A DNA stretch of 64,000 nt, from the NCBI GenBank assembly GCA_016717725.1, contig JADKFA010000009.1:62001-126000 (forward strand). Reading direction: 5' to 3'. How positions within the stretch are numbered: the first letter of the stretch is position 1; each line of letters begins with the position of its first letter. Below the pieces are notes generated by a model, which was not told where the DNA came from, did no database searches, and was given only the letters and a program-made list of their open reading frames with translations. This document shows positions 27,194-36,989 of the stretch, in pieces. Source of the stretch: Bacteroidota bacterium. Lineage in GTDB: Bacteria > Bacteroidota > Bacteroidia > AKYH767-A > OLB10. The position numbers and the translations under genes are program-made.

Positions 27194-29722
27194 ATGAAAC
27201 ATATTCTACTTTTAATTACCATTACTTGTATTTACACGAGTTCTCTTTCACAGAATATATTGCCTATGGGCGAGGGAATAAAATGTCAAGGAACAATCAA
27301 AGTGATAGAAACGGACTTATCTACAGGAGCCGTTTACGTTGCGGGATATTTTGACGCTATTGAAGGGATAAACGCAAATAATATTGCTGGTTTTGATGGC
27401 AGTATTTGGAGTAATTTAGGAGGAGGGCCAAATGGATATGTGTATGATATAAAAGCAGTGAATGGCAATGTTTATACAGGCGGTAGTTTTACCACGATGA
27501 GTGGGTTTCAATTTTCAAACCTTGCAGTTTGGGATGGACTTCAATGGACAGGAATTGGAACTACTGGACCCAATGGCTACGTTTCGGATATTGAATATTA
27601 TAATGGTGCATTATATATAGCAGGGAGTTTCTCTAACGTTGATGGTGTACCTGCAGATTATTTAGCAAAGTTCGAGAATAATACTTGGTCGCCTATTGGT
27701 AGTGGAATTAATGCTAGACCAATCAAGATGAAAGTCCATGATGGCAAATTGTTTCTATGCGGACCGTTCACAACATTTAATGGTTCGACAGCTATGTCTC
27801 TTGCTTGGATCGATAGTGCAGGAGTTACAGGAGGTAGTAACATTCTTGCTCCAGGGAACCTGATGAATTTTTATGTTTTGCATGATACTATTGGAGTTAT
27901 TACGAATAGCGCTATGTATCGATTTGATGGACTACAATACACAAATGATCTGCCTCCTGGGTACAATGCATATAATGGCTTTACATACCAGGATACGTTA
28001 TATATGGTTCATGATTCCATCTATTCTGGAAATGGGTATTCGATACAAGATCGAAAAATTACCAAGGTTACTCAGAATAGTCATTCTGGAGATTTATTTG
28101 TTACTCAACAGAGATCGATAGGAGCTTCTTTTATACCAGAGTATGAGGTTTTTCATTCAAACGATTCGGCATTGTATGTTGGCGGAAGTTTTAAAAATAT
28201 TAATGGCAATACAATGGCATCCATGTTTAAATCATCAGCATCAGGGTTAAGCAATTTTGGCAAATGTGCTAGTCGATATATAGATCCTTGGCAAAATGCA
28301 AACGTATATTGTAGTTACTTTGATTCGCTGAGTGGAAAATTGTGGGTAGGAGGTAGTTTTCTTTTTGCTGACAATCAGCTTTGCTCTAACATTGCCATAT
28401 GGGATGGAAATTCATGGTCATGCCCCGACAGTGGATTTTCAGGTACTGTTTTGTCCATCGTATCGTTTAATGGAACCATCTATGCATCTGGCGCTTTTCT
28501 TAAATCAGGAAATACAACTTTAAATTCTATCGCACGATTTGTTGGGAATCAATGGGAGCCTGTTTCTTCTTCTGGAAATTTAACGGGAGCTAACAAAACC
28601 ATTCAATCTATGATTGTTGCCAACAACCAATTGTATTTGGGAGGAGGTTTTAACATGATAGGTGGCGTATCTGTATTTTATTTGGCTACTTACAATGGAA
28701 CTCAGTTTCAAGCAGTACCTGGCAATGCATCCTTCTTCCGTGTATTGGATTTAGAATACTATCATGGTAAGTTGTATCTAGTAGATTGGATACACGATGT
28801 ATATTCTTTTTCTGGTGGTAGCTGGACGAATATTAATTTTCAAGACGACATAATTAATATTACACTTTTTAATGACACCTTATATCTTGGCTCTGACGGT
28901 AAACTTATAGCAATTACGGATGTATCTACCGCTAACGTGGTACCGAACATGCCGATGCCTATGTTTAATACATTTTATTCATTGCCACTAGGCAACAAAT
29001 TGATTGGGATCGATAATCAATACTATGGAGTTTATATTAAAGAGGGCTTAGTATTACGGAATATTTCGCCTTATCCCATTTACCCAAGTACAAGTGCTAC
29101 ATTGGATTCAACCCATGTTTTCATTGGTGGATTCATGCCCTACATTTCAACCTCCGCGGGGCAAGTTAATTTGAATAATGTTGGTATCTTAGAAATGCTC
29201 CCACCAACTGCAAGTATATCATCAAATCGGGATTCAGTTTGCGAATTGCAATATGTTTTTTTCTATACACAAACAAATGATCTTTTTCCGGCCTACAGTT
29301 GGAATTTTAATGGAGGGGGATTGCCAGACAGTTCAAAGAGTCAAAATCCGATTGTGCAATATCCTACTCCAGGCTCCTATCCAGTTACAATGACAATTTC
29401 CAATTTAGCGGGAAATCTAACCTTAACATTACCACAAAACATTATCGTGAAACCCTGCATTACATCTAACGTTGAGGTTTTAACAATTAAACAGATAAAT
29501 GCCTACCCTAATCCATTTACTGATGAAATTAGTCTTCAGACTTCGGCTGATGTTTATACCTCTTATGCAATTACTAATATGTTAGGAGAAATAATATTGA
29601 AAGGAGATGTAAGTAAACATGGGGAACAACGTTTGTCACTTACCACATTGTCTTCTGGAATATATATATTAGAATGTCGTGGTGCAAAGAATATAAGTAA
29701 TCTAAAACTCATTAAGCAATGA
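27194..29722 (+). CDS. Secreted T9SS cargo protein with propeller-like repeats and PKD domain
   Basis: 842 residues. Signal peptide ending SSLSQ. Residues ~20-660 contain recurring ~45-60-residue blocks of the type 'YIAGSFSNVDGVPADYLAKFENNTWSPIG' (WxxLG/GSF repeats), suggesting a beta-propeller. A PKD-like domain lies at ~675-760 (YSWNFNGGG.. VQYPTPGSYPVTMTI). The last ~75 residues are a T9SS type A sorting domain (INAYPNPFTDEISLQ.. YAITNMLGEIIL.. GIYILECRG..), intact here. It should be secreted across the outer membrane and anchored or released. Its stop overlaps the next start (ATGA), so the two cargo genes form an operon. The ligand is unknown. Confidence 0.85.
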   Translation: MKHILLLITITCIYTSSLSQNILPMGEGIKCQGTIKVIETDLSTGAVYVAGYFDAIEGINANNIAGFDGSIWSNLGGGPNGYVYDIKAVNGNVYTGGSFTTMSGFQFSNLAVWDGLQWTGIGTTGPNGYVSDIEYYNGALYIAGSFSNVDGVPADYLAKFENNTWSPIGSGINARPIKMKVHDGKLFLCGPFTTFNGSTAMSLAWIDSAGVTGGSNILAPGNLMNFYVLHDTIGVITNSAMYRFDGLQYTNDLPPGYNAYNGFTYQDTLYMVHDSIYSGNGYSIQDRKITKVTQNSHSGDLFVTQQRSIGASFIPEYEVFHSNDSALYVGGSFKNINGNTMASMFKSSASGLSNFGKCASRYIDPWQNANVYCSYFDSLSGKLWVGGSFLFADNQLCSNIAIWDGNSWSCPDSGFSGTVLSIVSFNGTIYASGAFLKSGNTTLNSIARFVGNQWEPVSSSGNLTGANKTIQSMIVANNQLYLGGGFNMIGGVSVFYLATYNGTQFQAVPGNASFFRVLDLEYYHGKLYLVDWIHDVYSFSGGSWTNINFQDDIINITLFNDTLYLGSDGKLIAITDVSTANVVPNMPMPMFNTFYSLPLGNKLIGIDNQYYGVYIKEGLVLRNISPYPIYPSTSATLDSTHVFIGGFMPYISTSAGQVNLNNVGILEMLPPTASISSNRDSVCELQYVFFYTQTNDLFPAYSWNFNGGGLPDSSKSQNPIVQYPTPGSYPVTMTISNLAGNLTLTLPQNIIVKPCITSNVEVLTIKQINAYPNPFTDEISLQTSADVYTSYAITNMLGEIILKGDVSKHGEQRLSLTTLSSGIYILECRGAKNISNLKLIKQ

Positions 29723-31227
29723 AAAATAAAATTCTATTTTTATTTTCCTTATCAATTTTCGCAAGTAACCCCGTTTGTTCCCAGAAGCACGATGCAAAAT
29801 GGATGATGGGCTATAGTTTTGCTCCATGGATTTCGTTTCCAGCTTTAGATTTCAATTACGGGTATGCAGATACAATTGGTTATACAGGTTACTTCAATAT
29901 AATTGGAGCAAGTACTTCCATATGTAATACACAGGGGCTACTTCAGTTTTACACTAATGGTATACACGTTGCTAATCGTCTCAATTTACCCTTGGCTAAT
30001 AGTGTAGATTTTAATTTAGATAGTTATACTCAAGGTAGCAATTCATTAGGAATTGAACAATGTGTTTTAACAATTCCTGAACCTAGCTCTACAACTAAAT
30101 ATAATTTGTTCCATATTGGAGGTACTTATCTAAGTGGATCGATCGCACAACCATTGTTTCTTCGCATGAGTACAATTGATATGTCTCTCCAAAACGGGAA
30201 TGGTCAAATGGTGGTAAAAGGTCAAGTTGTATTAAGTGATACACTAACTTATCGCACTATGCAGGCAGTTAAACACGGTAACGGTAGAGATTGGTGGGTA
30301 GTAATTGGGGAATACAATAGCGATAAATTTTACTCTGCGCTCGTTACAGCACAAGGAATTGATACCATCGTACGATCAGGAAGCGGATATGTCAACTCAG
30401 GAGGACTCATTCGTGGTCAAAGTACTTTTTCTCCTGATGGAAGTGTTTATGTAAGCACAACGGCCAATCTTGCAACTGTTGCAGAAAACATGGTGAACAT
30501 TTATTATTTTGATCGATGTACCGGAATATTTACTTTTAAAGATAGTATTACTTTTCCAACATCTTCAAACAGTTCAACAACAGGTTGCGCCTTTTCTCCT
30601 TCAGGTCAATATTTATATGTAAATACATTTATAGATTTATTTCAGTATGATTTGTGGTCTGCTCAATTTCCAAATAATAGCGTTCACATTGCTACTTATG
30701 ATGGCTTTTTAGATTTTAATCCTGTCAATTTTTATCGAATGCAAGCTGCACCTGATAATAAAATTTATATTGTGCCTGCTGGTGCAACAAGGTTTCTTGG
30801 CGTGATTAATAGTCCTAATCAACCGGACTCTACTTGCAATTTTGTTCAACATCAATTACAATTAATCTCATACAATTATCCTACAATTCCCCATTTTCCA
30901 TATTACAAATTAGGAGCCTCGATTGGTAGTGGATGTGATACCCTACTTACACAAGGATTAGATCCTGTTGCTTTTTCACCAGATGAGATTGTCTGTTATT
31001 ATGTAAATAATAGTCTACATCTGCAATTTCAAGAATCGTTAAAAGCAAATTTGAATTACTCCATTTTTTCTTCTAATGGTCAACTCATCAATAACGGAAG
31101 AATTAAAATGGGAACAGGTCCTAATTATTCTATCAATGACATTGGATTGTCGAGTGAAGGTCTATATATTATTAAGCTGTGGAATGAGGAGGTGCAATTT
31201 TCTAAGAAATTTGTAGTCCTAGACTAA
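29719..31227 (+). CDS. Secreted T9SS cargo protein, paralogue of the 19854 gene
   Basis: 502 residues. Signal peptide ending NPVCSQ. It shares with the 19854-21368 protein the overall length, the DWWVVI segment (VKHGNGRDWWVVI), the YYFDRCTGIF block (RYDFDRCTGVF in the paralogue) and the C-terminal region. The end (NYSIFSSNGQLINNGRI.. GLYIIKLWNEEVQFSKKFVVLD) is an intact T9SS type A sorting domain, which shows how the paralogue should end. Translationally coupled to the preceding gene by an ATGA overlap. No enzymatic motif seen. Confidence 0.83.
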   Translation: MKNKILFLFSLSIFASNPVCSQKHDAKWMMGYSFAPWISFPALDFNYGYADTIGYTGYFNIIGASTSICNTQGLLQFYTNGIHVANRLNLPLANSVDFNLDSYTQGSNSLGIEQCVLTIPEPSSTTKYNLFHIGGTYLSGSIAQPLFLRMSTIDMSLQNGNGQMVVKGQVVLSDTLTYRTMQAVKHGNGRDWWVVIGEYNSDKFYSALVTAQGIDTIVRSGSGYVNSGGLIRGQSTFSPDGSVYVSTTANLATVAENMVNIYYFDRCTGIFTFKDSITFPTSSNSSTTGCAFSPSGQYLYVNTFIDLFQYDLWSAQFPNNSVHIATYDGFLDFNPVNFYRMQAAPDNKIYIVPAGATRFLGVINSPNQPDSTCNFVQHQLQLISYNYPTIPHFPYYKLGASIGSGCDTLLTQGLDPVAFSPDEIVCYYVNNSLHLQFQESLKANLNYSIFSSNGQLINNGRIKMGTGPNYSINDIGLSSEGLYIIKLWNEEVQFSKKFVVLD

Positions 31228-31335
31228 AGTTAAAGATTGGGCAAAAGCAATTTCTTCATTATAATTAAAAAAATTACACTCATTTTAATTACTGCTAAGT
31301 AACCTTTGCGAAAAAAGATTTGTGACTCTATTTTT

Positions 31336-32451
31336 TCACTTCTTTTTTCCAGCTATCTTTTTAATATGCGTCTTTAAATCAAAAAATTCTTTTCCTAAAT
31401 CCGGTTGGTTATCACCGATAAGAAAGCCCAATGGAGTCAGCATTTCAATTCTATCGAACACTACTTTACATATGGCAATTAATGGAATGGAAAGAAACAT
31501 TCCTGAGAATCCCCAGAAAGCGCCACCGATTAAAACAACAATAATGGATACTAAAGCATTTACTTTTACTTTACGCGCCACTATAGTTGGAACGAAGAAA
31601 TTATTATCAATAAATTGCACCACCATATATAATACAAAAACCCAAACGGCATCAAATGGTGTATCGGATGCCACGGCAAGCAACATCGGTATTGTTACGG
31701 CAATCATACCGCCTATATAAGGGATGATATTTAGCAATGCACCAATGATTCCAATTAAAATTGCATACTCAACTCCAATAATTAATAATCCCACAGAATT
31801 TAAAGTGGCAACTAAAGCAGCTTCCAGCAATAGGCCAACCAAATAGCTTTGGATAAGTGATTTGGACTCCAACAATACCTCTGTAACAACTATATGCTTT
31901 TCCGGATGAAAAAGTTGAGAAATAAACTCAAGTAGTAATGGCTTATAATATAAAATCATAAAAACATAAACAGGCAACAAAAATATCAAAACAAAAACAC
32001 CACCTATTGTACCTAATGTTTGTCCAATGACAGCAGAGCTATTATCTAAGCCTTCACCTTTAGTATTATTAATCCAATTATTAATGTTTGCGGTACTCAC
32101 ATTAAATGTTTGCGAAATCCAAAGAATCATTTCATTGAACAATATCAATAAATTTTTCTTGATTTCGGGCAACGACTCACTGAACATGGTTGCTTGGCTT
32201 ACTATAAAATAGGTTAGGCCACCCAACAGTAATATGGCAAAGGTTAGTGCAATTAAAATTGCCAAGACCTTATTCACCTTAACCTTGCTAAGATAATTAA
32301 CCAGAGGGTTTAACAAGATGGCAATTATAGTAGCAAAAACCAGTGGAACAATAATATCTTGTCCAACATAGAGAATGTAAAAAAACGCAACAATACCTAT
32401 CAAAATAATAGAAAACTTTGAATAGGAGAAATGACTCTTAGCTTGATCCAT
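31336..32451 (-). CDS. AI-2E/PerM family permease
   Basis: 371 residues with about eight transmembrane helices: a hydrophobic pair at ~12-50, a helix at ~60-80, a long extracytoplasmic segment (~85-140), and the conserved C-terminal block (..IIGALLNIIPYIGGMIAVTIPMLLAV.. DNNFFVPTIVARKVKVNALVSIIVVLIGG..) typical of the family (PF01594). Members have been linked to autoinducer-2 export or Na+/H+ antiport. The substrate here is not predictable. It is the last gene of a minus-strand block of membrane proteins. Confidence 0.9.
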   Translation of the reverse strand: MDQAKSHFSYSKFSIILIGIVAFFYILYVGQDIIVPLVFATIIAILLNPLVNYLSKVKVNKVLAILIALTFAILLLGGLTYFIVSQATMFSESLPEIKKNLLILFNEMILWISQTFNVSTANINNWINNTKGEGLDNSSAVIGQTLGTIGGVFVLIFLLPVYVFMILYYKPLLLEFISQLFHPEKHIVVTEVLLESKSLIQSYLVGLLLEAALVATLNSVGLLIIGVEYAILIGIIGALLNIIPYIGGMIAVTIPMLLAVASDTPFDAVWVFVLYMVVQFIDNNFFVPTIVARKVKVNALVSIIVVLIGGAFWGFSGMFLSIPLIAICKVVFDRIEMLTPLGFLIGDNQPDLGKEFFDLKTHIKKIAGKKK

Positions 32452-32522
32452 AGTACAAATTATTTAAAATTGTAAAGACAACTGCATTTAAACGAAAATT
32501 CACTCAATAAATTTTTCAATAA

Positions 32523-33431
32523 CTAATTAACTTCTTCATGCGATTTCACTACTTTAATCGTATATTCATTGGGGTGAATATTTTCACCATGAGTTCGAGT
32601 AAATACTTTTGTGAATTCGGCTCCAAAATACAGTATAAATGCAGAATAGTAGACCCATACCATAATTAAAATGACAGAACCTGCCGCCCCATAGGTAGAA
32701 GCAACATTTGAATTCCCAAGATACGCTCCAATTGCAAATTTACCAATCATAAATAAAAATGCAGTAAACGCTGCACCTACAAAACAATCAAACATTGCAA
32801 TTTTTCCATCTGGTAATATCTTAAATATTATTAAAAATAATAGTGTGATAATAATAAAAACGACAAACAGATTAGTAGCATAAAACAAATAGAACGTGTC
32901 TATTGGAATGAAATTCGTAACTCGGCTATACATTACATCCATCACTGAATTAACAATTAATCCAACCATCAAAATAAATCCCACAGAACCAATCATCGAA
33001 AAAGACATCAAACGATTCTTCACAAATTTAATAAGTCCGCGCTTAGGTTTTGCTTGAATACCCCAGATATAGTTTATCGAATCTTGCATCTCAGAAAACA
33101 CCCCTGATGCACCAATGAGCAACGTTATTATACCCATTATGGTTGCAAATGTGTTGCTTTCAGAGAGCTTAACGTTTTTCACAATTTCTTGAATCTGAAT
33201 TGCCGCTTCTGCTCCAACAAGTCCATTAATTTGCCCATAGAGTTCTCCACTTACAGCTTCCGCCCCGTAAAAAAATCCACATAAACTAATAACAATAATT
33301 AGTAAAGGTGGCAGTGAAAAAATAGTATAATAGGATAGTGCTGCACTCAATTTGATAGCATTATCGGCTATAAACTCATTCAATGTTTCCTTAAAAAGGT
33401 ATTTTATTTTTTCTAGTATATTTTTCGACAT
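32523..33431 (-). CDS. YihY/BrkB family inner-membrane protein
   Basis: 302 residues with six predicted transmembrane helices. Family marks: the N-terminal segment DNAIKLSAALSYYTIFSLPPLLIIVISL, ASGVFSEMQDSINYIWGI, and the C-terminal GSVILIMVWVYYSAFILYFGAEFTKVF. The family was once called ribonuclease BN, which is not supported; its transport role is unproven. A short gap to the POTRA protein gene suggests co-transcription. Confidence 0.92.
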   Translation of the reverse strand: MSKNILEKIKYLFKETLNEFIADNAIKLSAALSYYTIFSLPPLLIIVISLCGFFYGAEAVSGELYGQINGLVGAEAAIQIQEIVKNVKLSESNTFATIMGIITLLIGASGVFSEMQDSINYIWGIQAKPKRGLIKFVKNRLMSFSMIGSVGFILMVGLIVNSVMDVMYSRVTNFIPIDTFYLFYATNLFVVFIIITLLFLIIFKILPDGKIAMFDCFVGAAFTAFLFMIGKFAIGAYLGNSNVASTYGAAGSVILIMVWVYYSAFILYFGAEFTKVFTRTHGENIHPNEYTIKVVKSHEEVN

Positions 33432-33467
33432 TCCTTTGATTACTTTAAACTATTTCAAGCTACACTG

Positions 33468-35303
33468 TTATCTGAATTCTTGAACATAGGGTTGACCAAT
33501 TTCAAAATTTCTAAAACCAAAGTCACCCGTTTTAATCGAATTCACTTTAAATACATTATATTGATCATTTGGAATCAATGGATAAAATGAAATAGAGAAT
33601 TGAAATGTATTGAACACTAAATTATCATTTTTAATTAATAATCCCAATCCAATTTGCGAATACAATCTACTATTATTAAAGCCCGAACCTTCGTCAGCCA
33701 ACATTCCAAATGAATAAATCAAATAGGGACCAAAACGAAATCCAAGAATATTCCAAGGGGCATAAGATTGCGTTTGAAACTTTACCAAGATTCGCTTGTT
33801 TCCAGAAGTTTCACTATTAAAACCATCAAGGCCAACACCATCATTAATAGTCAAGCTATCGTTCGAAAAACGATTTACACCAATGGTAATTTGTGGCTTT
33901 ATAAATTGCCGCAATTTCCACTTTCCAAACTCTAATAATTCCGTGAAATAAATAAAGCTTACTGAAACAATTCCCTGATTTGCCTTTGAATTTTGCACAA
34001 AAGTACCATATTCAAAATTCGAACTAAGGTAGCCCCATGAAAAATAATCTCCCATAGATATTCGTGCACCCAAATACACTCGACCCAATTTGTCTCTAAT
34101 TTGATAACCTCCTGTAAGGGCATAAACTTTTCCAATTGGAACATCTTCAGTAACACCAAAGGTAAAAACAAATTTATCTTGAATATATTTTCGTGTATTA
34201 ATACCAATACTTCCTAAGTAAAACAATTCATCTACGTAAGATCTTGATGTGTCAATCACTTCAGGAGGTTTTTGAACATAATGAATTCGTAAAAAGCGTA
34301 CAGAAGAAATAAAATTAGTAGTTCGATTTGTTTCAGAACTCCCTTTAAATATTTGCACGGCATGACCTAACCAATAATTCTGAGCATTCAACTTGTAATT
34401 TTGCTTCACATAAACTGAATCGTTAATCAAAAAGGAATCCTTACGCAATTGCTGAGTAAAGATTACACCAGCAGCCCATTTTGCGAATGGTGAAAAAAAT
34501 GGGCGGTCGACTTGAACACTTTTTGTGAAATTTCTATATTCATCGGTACCGTAACGAATGGTAGAATTTACATATGAATTACGAAAGTTAGGAATAAAAT
34601 AACTCGAAATATAAGCATCTTCCCCTCGATCATGGTACCAAGAATATGAATTTTTAAACTCATGGCCAATGCCCATCAAATTTTTCTCATTCAACTGGAC
34701 TGTTGCTCGGGAGTTGGAAATTGAAAATTTTGGTGTAATACTCCATCGATCTAACGATCGAATATAAATATCTACTGAGTCCGAATTTTTAGAAACGGAA
34801 CTAACAAAAAATAATACATCACGAATGTAGCCCTGACTTCTAACTAATCGCTCTGACTCTTTCACCAACAAAGAATCAAAGATGTCGTTTTCGTGAATAA
34901 TTAATAGATTTCGAATGGTGCTCCGTTGAGATTTAACATGCAATTTATTTCCAAATTTTGAAAATTTATTATGCGAAAAAAAAATAGTATCAGCAATAGT
35001 ATATCCAAAAGGATCTAATGTTTCAATACTAATATCTCTAATAATTTTCCCTTCATAATTACTATACGGTTTTTGAACAGATTTTTTTTTACTTTTCGTT
35101 TTGGTAATTAACTTTGGCAATTCCGTTTTAATTGGTCGGAAAATGATTCGATAGATGAATCTTGTAAATTTACTTTTTCTTGAATACGAATGAATATCCT
35201 TATATAAATCTGTTGAATCGGCTGGAGGTTTGCCTTGTTGCGCCAAAATCTTCCTCTCAGTACAGAGGGAGAAAAAAACAACTAATATCAATAGACGAAA
35301 CAT
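33468..35303 (-). CDS. Outer-membrane protein with POTRA-like domain and beta barrel
   Basis: 611 residues. Signal peptide (LLILVVFFSLCTERKILAQ). Residues ~80-185 look like a POTRA domain (GKIIRDISIETLDPFGYT.. IRNLLIIHENDIFDSLLVKESERLVRSQGYIRDV). The rest is a run of amphipathic strands forming a BamA/TamA-like barrel that ends in an aromatic-rich strand region. Such proteins insert or translocate polypeptides or lipids at the outer membrane. It sits 10 bases from the hydrolase gene and downstream of an MlaEFD set, so a role in envelope lipid or protein traffic is plausible but inferred. Confidence 0.78.
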   Translation of the reverse strand: MFRLLILVVFFSLCTERKILAQQGKPPADSTDLYKDIHSYSRKSKFTRFIYRIIFRPIKTELPKLITKTKSKKKSVQKPYSNYEGKIIRDISIETLDPFGYTIADTIFFSHNKFSKFGNKLHVKSQRSTIRNLLIIHENDIFDSLLVKESERLVRSQGYIRDVLFFVSSVSKNSDSVDIYIRSLDRWSITPKFSISNSRATVQLNEKNLMGIGHEFKNSYSWYHDRGEDAYISSYFIPNFRNSYVNSTIRYGTDEYRNFTKSVQVDRPFFSPFAKWAAGVIFTQQLRKDSFLINDSVYVKQNYKLNAQNYWLGHAVQIFKGSSETNRTTNFISSVRFLRIHYVQKPPEVIDTSRSYVDELFYLGSIGINTRKYIQDKFVFTFGVTEDVPIGKVYALTGGYQIRDKLGRVYLGARISMGDYFSWGYLSSNFEYGTFVQNSKANQGIVSVSFIYFTELLEFGKWKLRQFIKPQITIGVNRFSNDSLTINDGVGLDGFNSETSGNKRILVKFQTQSYAPWNILGFRFGPYLIYSFGMLADEGSGFNNSRLYSQIGLGLLIKNDNLVFNTFQFSISFYPLIPNDQYNVFKVNSIKTGDFGFRNFEIGQPYVQEFR

Positions 35304-35312
35304 AGGAGTTTA

Positions 35313-36158
35313 TCATTTCATAACACTTGATAAGAAATCTAATACAAGCCTATTAAATTCATCTGGTTGTTCAAGGTTTGACATGTGTCCAGCATTATCA
35401 ATAATTTTAAGTTGAGAATTCGGAATGGTATCATGTAAAAATTGAGCTTGTTCAACTGGGGTTACATTATCTTTTTCTCCACAAATAATTAGAGTTGGGA
35501 CAGCGATTTGCGAAATGGATGAACATAAATCTTCACGCTCTGCCAAGACACTTAATGTAGCTGTAACCGATTCAGCACGTGTAGAAAGTATCGTACTTTT
35601 TATTTTCTCAACAACTTCACCTTTCGTTTTCTTAGTATCTTCAGAAAAAACAGTTGCAATAAATCCCATAGCAAAATCATTTATTTTACCAGCTACAATT
35701 TGTGAAATCGCCTTTTTTCTCTTTTCTTTCGTTTCAAAGGAATCAGCAATACATTGTGTATCGCTTAGTATTATCGCTTCAAACCTTTGGGGATACCTAA
35801 TAACTGCGTTTAATAAAATATATCCTCCCATCGACAATCCGCATACAATGGCCTTCTCTATTTTCAAACCATCCATAAAATTTACTAAATCATCTGCAAA
35901 TAAATTGATACTCCCTTGAGTGCTTCCTATAGAAGATTTTCCAAAACCTCTTACATCGTATGCAATCACACGATGGTCTTGACACAATAAACTAAGTTGT
36001 GTTTGCCACATTAATTTATCAAATGGAAATCCATGAATGAAAATGATAGGAATATCTCCTTTGCCATAATCATTATAACAAATAGAAATATCGTTCACTT
36101 TTATAAATAGATCACTACCCATTTCTTTCATCTTTTCAAATTTATACAATATTTTCAA
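35313..36158 (-). CDS. Alpha/beta hydrolase
   Basis: 281 residues from the first ATG; ATGs at 36131 and 36122 are equally possible starts. Alpha/beta-hydrolase fold marks: the oxyanion segment FIHGFPFDKLMW, the nucleophile elbow GLSMGG, an acidic residue in ICGEKDNVTP, and the catalytic His in NAGHMSNLE. It probably hydrolyses an ester or amide of unknown type; similarity in layout to 3-oxoadipate enol-lactonase-like enzymes is general to the fold. No signal peptide, so cytoplasmic. It lies within the mla-like gene run. Confidence 0.88.
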   Translation of the reverse strand: MKILYKFEKMKEMGSDLFIKVNDISICYNDYGKGDIPIIFIHGFPFDKLMWQTQLSLLCQDHRVIAYDVRGFGKSSIGSTQGSINLFADDLVNFMDGLKIEKAIVCGLSMGGYILLNAVIRYPQRFEAIILSDTQCIADSFETKEKRKKAISQIVAGKINDFAMGFIATVFSEDTKKTKGEVVEKIKSTILSTRAESVTATLSVLAEREDLCSSISQIAVPTLIICGEKDNVTPVEQAQFLHDTIPNSQLKIIDNAGHMSNLEQPDEFNRLVLDFLSSVMK

Positions 36159-36170
36159 TACAATCTTAAC

Positions 36171-36902
36171 TTATTTCGATTTTTGCTCTTCCAACTTCCT
36201 TTTTTCGGCTTCTTCCTTCTTTTTTTCGGCTGCCCTTTTCTTCTTATTAAAATACCCTTTCAATAAAATATTGTGTTTTGCTGCTTCCATGTTCTCATCC
36301 AATCCTTTACTGCTCCTCTTAAGATTTACGATTGTTTGATTCAAATTTTCCGCAATGGTTGAATCTTGAATTAATCTTCCTAATGTACCTTCACCACTAT
36401 TCACTTTTACCATAATTTCAGCAAATTCCTGCGAAATTATTTCTGCATTTCCAGCAGTAACTTGCAAACTAGCCATGATCGCATCGGTTTCTACTGGCTC
36501 TGTAGAATAAAGATGTTGACCTTCTTTAGCTAATGGGGAATTAGAATTTCCTTGTGTTATCACAATTAGTTTGTCTCCAATCAATCCTTCAGAACCAATA
36601 GCGACTTCGCAGTCTGACTTAATAAATTGTTTGACATCGCTTTTAATCAACATATCTACTCGCACTGTAGAATCATTAATAATAGTAATATTATCCACCG
36701 TGCCAACGTTAATACCCGTGAATCGAACATTATTCCCAACTTGCAAACCGCTAACATTATAAAATGTAGTGGTGAGCTTAAATACTGGATCGAAAAGATT
36801 CTTTTGTTTGCCAATAATAAAAATAGCACAAACAAAAAGTGTCAATCCACCTGCAATGAACATTCCTAATCGCACTTTATACTTTTCCGAGTGTGTATCC
36901 AT
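36171..36902 (-). CDS. MlaD-family MCE-domain lipid-transport protein
   Basis: 243 residues: one N-terminal transmembrane anchor (LGMFIAGGLTLFVCAIFIIG), an MCE domain at ~36-120 (FYNVSGLQVGNNVRFTGINVGTVDNI.. IKSDCEVAIGSEGLIGDKLIVI), a helical region and a highly charged C-terminal tail (AAEKKKEEAEKRKLEEQK). MCE proteins form hexameric rings that carry phospholipids between inner and outer membranes with MlaE/MlaF. It follows mlaE and mlaF in the same direction. No MlaC or MlaB homologue is seen nearby. Confidence 0.92.
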   Translation of the reverse strand: MDTHSEKYKVRLGMFIAGGLTLFVCAIFIIGKQKNLFDPVFKLTTTFYNVSGLQVGNNVRFTGINVGTVDNITIINDSTVRVDMLIKSDVKQFIKSDCEVAIGSEGLIGDKLIVITQGNSNSPLAKEGQHLYSTEPVETDAIMASLQVTAGNAEIISQEFAEIMVKVNSGEGTLGRLIQDSTIAENLNQTIVNLKRSSKGLDENMEAAKHNILLKGYFNKKKRAAEKKKEEAEKRKLEEQKSK

Positions 36903-36989
36903 TTATTTATAAAATATAACTATATTAAACTTACTATTCCTTTGAACAATTTTACTTGACCATTTAACAGCGACAAGGTCAACTTAATT

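Noticed and set aside
31322..31720. 132-residue plus-strand ORF
   Set aside because: Antisense to the 3' end of the AI-2E-type permease gene; no homology-like features.
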